The translations under genes and the position numbers were made by a program. The notes under the pieces were generated by a model, which had not been told where the DNA came from, searched no databases, and saw only the letters and a list, made by a program, of their open reading frames with translations. This document shows, one piece after another, positions 59,801 to 64,000 of a stretch of 64,000 nt of DNA (the stretch's first letter is position 1; each line of letters opens with the position of its first letter). The stretch is from positions 3,680,655-3,744,654 of the forward strand of contig JABAKD010000005.1 in assembly GCA_012845835.1 (NCBI GenBank). The letters are read 5' to 3'. The stretch comes from Undaria pinnatifida (lineage: Eukaryota > Sar > Phaeophyceae > Laminariales > Alariaceae).

Positions 59801-61311
59801 GAGGGGGTAGGGCCTCTCCTTGACTCCCCCACCCCCCCCACCCCCCCCCCCTCCACGACTCCCTCCCCCTCATGGACGCCCCGCGATTTATCCCTCTTGT
59901 TACAATACAGTACATGACCTTCAAAAATGTTCCGAAGCTAAATCCCAGTAGTTTTGTCCCTCAAATGATGGGGACGATTTAGTTGTAAAAGGTTTATATT
60001 TTATGGAAGCTGCGGCGTCGGTAGGGGGGGGGGGGGGGGGAGGGGGGGTCGTATCTTTTGGAATTGACGTTGGTTTTGGTTGGTTGGTTGGTTGGTGTGG
60101 TTGGTTTGATTGGCGTAGCAGGTACCAGAACGGCTTTTTTTCTTTTCTTTCATTCTGTTGTGTTTGCTCGTTTTGTTTTTTTAAGAACTTGCTTACAGGC
60201 GTTTTTCGTGTTTTCGTGTTTTTTTTTTGTTTTTTTTGAGTTCATGAGTGCGGCTGTCACACGTAATAGCGAGGGCGTGCTTGCTTGGTGGTTTGCTGGT
60301 TGCTCCCCCTGGACGTAAGAGGGGGGCGGCGCGGAGCGACGCGCATAATATTAGTGCGGACGGGGGCATACCTAAGCGCTCGATGTAGTGGGCGGGGTTG
60401 GGCGTCCGCCGCGCTTGCTTGTCCATACGTCTCCCTGCCTACCTGCCTGTGTCTGTCGTTACCAGCGATATCGAGCTGCATGCACAGGTTTAAGAGGCGG
60501 TATTTGTGGGGGGGGGGGGGAGGGAGGGGAGGTCGGTGGAGGGATGGGAGGGGCTCGTTGCCTGCGTGCGCCCATCGCGACGGAGAAAGCTGCACTTGTT
60601 GTCGGTGTTTGTTCAACGAGCGGCGCGGCTTCTGAGCCTGATCAGATTGATTCGGTCTGGTTTGGTTTGGTTCGAAGGCTCTGCGTATTGGCTCTGTGCG
60701 CGGACTCTGGGTGTTGGCTGGCTCTGGGTTTTGGCTGGGCGTTGTGTGCGTGTCCTTGCTCTTATCATAGTTGTTTTTACGTCTCGTCCTCGCCCGCTGA
60801 TATGCGTGCGATAGAAGGAGAGTGGATGATGCCCTCGCATTGGCGGCAGGGATTAGACTGGGACTGGGGCGTTGCTTACAGTAGAGTGCTTTGTTGTTTT
60901 CTCCCCCCCCCCCCCCTCCCCCACGGCTGTGCAGTAATAATAGTTAGGGAAAAGGGTACCGGCGGTATTATATTTTAGTATATAGATGGATAAAAGTGCG
61001 TACTGAAATTGACCTGTACCAGTACCTTGTTTTCTGTTGATTCCTTGGTTGTTTTTTCGAGCGTGTTTGAAAGGTGTAACGCCAAATGTAACCGCCGACA
61101 GTGGGCCCGCCGTTGTTGCTGTTCGCTAACACATGCCGGTACGAAACCTACTGGAACGAAATGCGTTTTATGTTGAACATTGGACGCCGAATGTTGAATG
61201 TTGGCCCCTTCCCCCCCCCCCCCCCCCCCCCCCCTCCGCCCGCCCGCCCTTGGTCTCTCTGCGCTCTGCATTAGGCAACGTGTTATTCGTTTTTTTTTTC
61301 AAAGTGATAGG

Positions 61312-61435
61312 GCGGGCGGGCATTTGTTCCTCCGGTTTGATTGGCTGGGCATCATTATTTCCCCCGCTGGATGAGATGCAGAATGATTGGACGTTTCATG
61401 ATGATGAGTTGACGTTTCTTGAAATTGATTTATAG
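61312..61435 (+). other. Exon-like 3' end
   Basis: The frame ends DEMQNDWTFHDDELTFLEIDL then TAG, an acidic tail with natural codon composition. An aataaa lies 12 bases after the stop. It follows a poly-C tract (24 C at 61211-61234). Could be a last exon of an unknown gene; no domain. Confidence 0.2.
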
Positions 61436-62403
61436 CATTTCATTATAATAAACTGACGGTATAAAAGCGGGGGGGTTTTACGCTCAAAGTATACGTGCAT
61501 TTTGTTTGTTTTTTTGTGTGCGCGGCTCCTGTATTTTGCCGGCGCGCGTTGGCCTCACAGCCCAGTGACCTTTTGAACGAGATGGAAATTGGCAATACAG
61601 TATGTACTCTGTTTTTTGGCATTATATGCGTGAACCTTTCAAGGGAGAGGCGTAGCGGGAAAATGGGGTGGATGGGAGGGGGTGGGGGGTTGAGGAGGTG
61701 TTGGGGGGAAGGGGGGGCGGGGGGCGGGGCGGGGGGAAATATGTCTGTCAGAGGATGCTTTCGTGCGTTTACCCGGCGCGGCACGAGGAAAAACGAGCCC
61801 CATATTTTGGTTATCTTTCCTCTTAGTATAGGGACCCGTGTAGAAGCTGTACTGAAGGAACCGCTTGAAACAGGGCGGGCGTTCTGTTGTCTTTTACTGT
61901 TTTTTTTGCTCTCGGCGCGCCCCCTTCCTGGTAAAGTGGTCTGCTTTAATACCTGTATCTTGTACTGATTGTGCTGTGCGGTAGTGTCACATCGTCTATT
62001 TTTTTGTGTCTATATTTTTATTCTTGAACATTCTTAGTTTTTGGTCTTTCCCTGCGAAAGCCACAATAGGCGGGAGTGGGATGCCCAGCGTAGCAACACT
62101 CTTGTCTGTGGTGCTTTCCCGCTGCTTTCGACGAAAAAAACAACCGTTTTATAATATGAACCTCAGTAGATTAACCCCCACCGCCCACCGCTATGGCGGT
62201 CTATGATGACGTTTGAGTTTTAAAATTAAAACAGCAACTATTCTACATTTATTTGGGCGTATATAGGTTCCCAATGAGAAGTGAATGAGAACGCCCACCC
62301 GCCAACGGCGGCGGTGGTGATGACGGCGGTCATGACGGTGTGGTATTAAATGGTTTTCTGTCGTTTTTTTTTCTGTTGTTTTTTTCTTTTCTTTTTTTTA
62401 TAG

Positions 62404-62486
62404 TCGGGCCGAAGTCCACATCGCTTTTTTTTGCCCATGAGTATCAAAATAGTCACCAGGCACCATTTACACCAGCAGTGACCGCA
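62404..62486 (+). other. Exon-like segment with good splice signals
   Basis: A T-rich acceptor ending tatag precedes 83 bp open in one frame (VGPKSTSLFFAHEYQNSHQ...), closed by gcag|gtgagt, a perfect donor. No partner exon is identified. Possibly part of a gene beyond the window. Confidence 0.2.
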
Positions 62487-63282
62487 GGTGAGTATGTGTA
62501 TTTTTCCGTTAAAACCGTCAGATTTTTTGTCAATTTTATTCTCGATCCCGACGTTGGACAAATAGTCTGGTAGTCCTTGACATATTTTATAAAATAGTCT
62601 GGTTGTAGTGCCATTGATATCTAAGAGCATAGTTTATTCTAGTACAGCAGTAAGTAGTGTTCTGTTTGGGCTTTTCGTATTTATGCTCTCCCCCCCCGTT
62701 TCTTCTCTGTTATTGTTTCGGTAGTTTTTTTTTTTCTGTTTTCCCCCTCGTTGTTTTTTACCCTCCTTGACTTTCTCCAAACCACCTATTTATAGGGTAT
62801 ATACACATCATGACACGCGTGATGCATTTTTTCGTTTCCTCGCATTATGTTTTTGTTTATTTTATTGTTGCCGCTCCCGAGGGTCGCCTTCTGTGTAGGC
62901 AGACTGGAAATAATGTTCATCGCTTTTCGGAAGTCGTCAGGAAGTCGTAGAAGTAGAAATGGGGTTGGGGTTGGGGAGGGGGGGGGGGGGAGGGGCGCTG
63001 GCGCGACGTGTAAACAAACGAAATGAGGAGGTGACGGAGGGAGTTTTAGGGACGGAGTCTATTAATTGGAAGAAAATTACCCTATCAGGCAAAACCGACC
63101 GACAAACGAATCAACCAAACAACGACGGGTATTCGCGCCGGTCTTGTTCTAACCTCACCGACCACGGACGGCATGCTACGGTAAAGAGGTGCATCATTTT
63201 CTTTTCTAAAGCTGCCTCACCTGGGGGGGCTCTTTACTGACCTTCAAAAACTTTTTTTCGAGTAAACTGAAAGTGCGACCCG

Positions 63283-63720
63283 ATGACCAAACCCATGGCC
63301 TTAAGTATAGCAAGTATTAACATGGGTAAAACAAGAATGACATTCATTCCGACGACTTCGGGTCAAGGAGCCCGCCCCGTCTTTCAGAAAAAAAAAGGCC
63401 AAAAAGTGATACAGTGCCTGTGTCGTAGCTCTGTCCACGTTCAACAACCAGTCAGTCAACCTACCAAATCAGAAACTTCCCAAGTGTGGCACTTGGGTCT
63501 CTGGGAGCAAATCATTCGACGCCTTCCGCTAAGCGAATTCGGAGTCGACGCCTCTTACTTCGCCGGTATTCGCGCGGGTTGCTGTCTTGGAGGGGCGTGG
63601 CACGTTCGCGCGCGGTCTCGGGAGGTCGGGTGGCGGCAGGGCACTGAAATCGCCAGTTCTCTTCGTCGACCGTTCGGCCTACTAACTACTGCATGCAGTA
63701 TTAATATTAATAGTAGGTAA
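63283..63720 (+). CDS. Uncharacterised 145-codon ORF, doubtful
   Basis: A true ATG opens 145 codons with mixed composition and no obvious family. The first 60 bp match the repeat at 48140-48200 (shared gatgaccaaac-catggcc), so the start at least is in a dispersed repeat. Probably not a gene. Confidence 0.15.
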   Translation: MTKPMALSIASINMGKTRMTFIPTTSGQGARPVFQKKKGQKVIQCLCRSSVHVQQPVSQPTKSETSQVWHLGLWEQIIRRLPLSEFGVDASYFAGIRAGCCLGGAWHVRARSREVGWRQGTEIASSLRRPFGLLTTACSININSR

Positions 63721-64000
63721 TCGAAGGGTGCGCTGGGGAACAGGACAACAACGCATATAGTTGACGCTGCATTGCAGCCAGTGAAGTGTTACTAGTGACG
63801 AGTTATAATGTAGTGTTAAGTATTGTGCTTGTTGCTAAATATATGCAGACAATTTTGTGTTACCGATCCACCCTTGGTCGTGCACGATAAGTGTTTTAAT
63901 GCACCGCCATTTTATTCAATTATTCCGTTGTCACCGTTAAAGGTAATATAATACTTCGTATGCGAATAAGGCAGTATTAATAGAATCGTTGCAATTGCTA

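Larger units (their letters stand above)
59860..64000. other. No supported gene
   Basis: Includes a weak family C relic (59930-59990), C24 at 61211-61234 and several homopolymers. Only isolated exon-like pieces (61312-61435, 62404-62486) are seen, listed separately. Confidence 0.45.

Overview
The window looks like nuclear DNA from a repeat-rich eukaryote. It shows spliceosomal GT-AG introns, tRNA-derived SINEs, MITE-like DNA transposons, interstitial TTAGGG-type repeats and many microsatellites, and nothing bacterial such as operons or ribosome-binding sites. A protist or alga with a large, GC-balanced, intron-rich genome (for example a stramenopile) fits best. That placement is an inference from architecture; no species is recognised.

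One gene is well supported. On the + strand, about 35.1-58.0 kb holds a 21-exon gene for an ACAP/ASAP-type Arf GTPase-activating protein. The order is a Ser/Gly/Ala-rich N-terminal linker, BAR, a 354-codon Gly/Ala/Pro linker in one exon, PH, ArfGAP zinc finger (CX2CX16CX2CX4R), two ankyrin repeats with the start of a third, then a poly-Gln tail. The exons I assembled total 4,603 bp. All 20 junctions agree in reading phase except for one surplus base in a run of 17 G just before BAR; without it they encode about 1,533 residues. The first exon is uncertain: an in-frame ATG lies at 35013, and a phase-compatible exon candidate lies at 28050-28211.

1-35 kb is mostly repeats. I see a tRNA-derived SINE family, a TTAA-flanked piggyBac-like MITE family, a 211-bp element with perfect 21-bp inverted ends nested in an older repeat, and six other dispersed families (called A and D-H here). 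There are also minisatellites (14.9-15.6, 25.2-25.6, 29.0-29.3 and 30.6-30.9 kb), a macrosatellite at 31-33 kb with trinucleotide expansions in its units, and pentanucleotide arrays. Short open frames at 5.6-6.4, 17.75, 27.6 and 28.05 kb are only candidates.

35-58 kb (the ArfGAP gene): the introns carry the same repeats. Several introns begin with G-runs and end with C-runs, and four begin with tandem duplications at or across the 5' splice site. An AT-rich, unrelated antisense ORF (56376-56912) sits in the intron between the two ankyrin exons.

58-64 kb: the stop codon lies inside a 1.2-kb degenerate GCGTTAAGCG minisatellite. It is followed by a GGCTT array, a G40 tract and sequence with only weak exon candidates.

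The most unusual window-wide signal is the 9-bp palindrome TACCWGGTA, found about 17 times where about 0.5 would be expected by chance, mostly outside the named repeat families.
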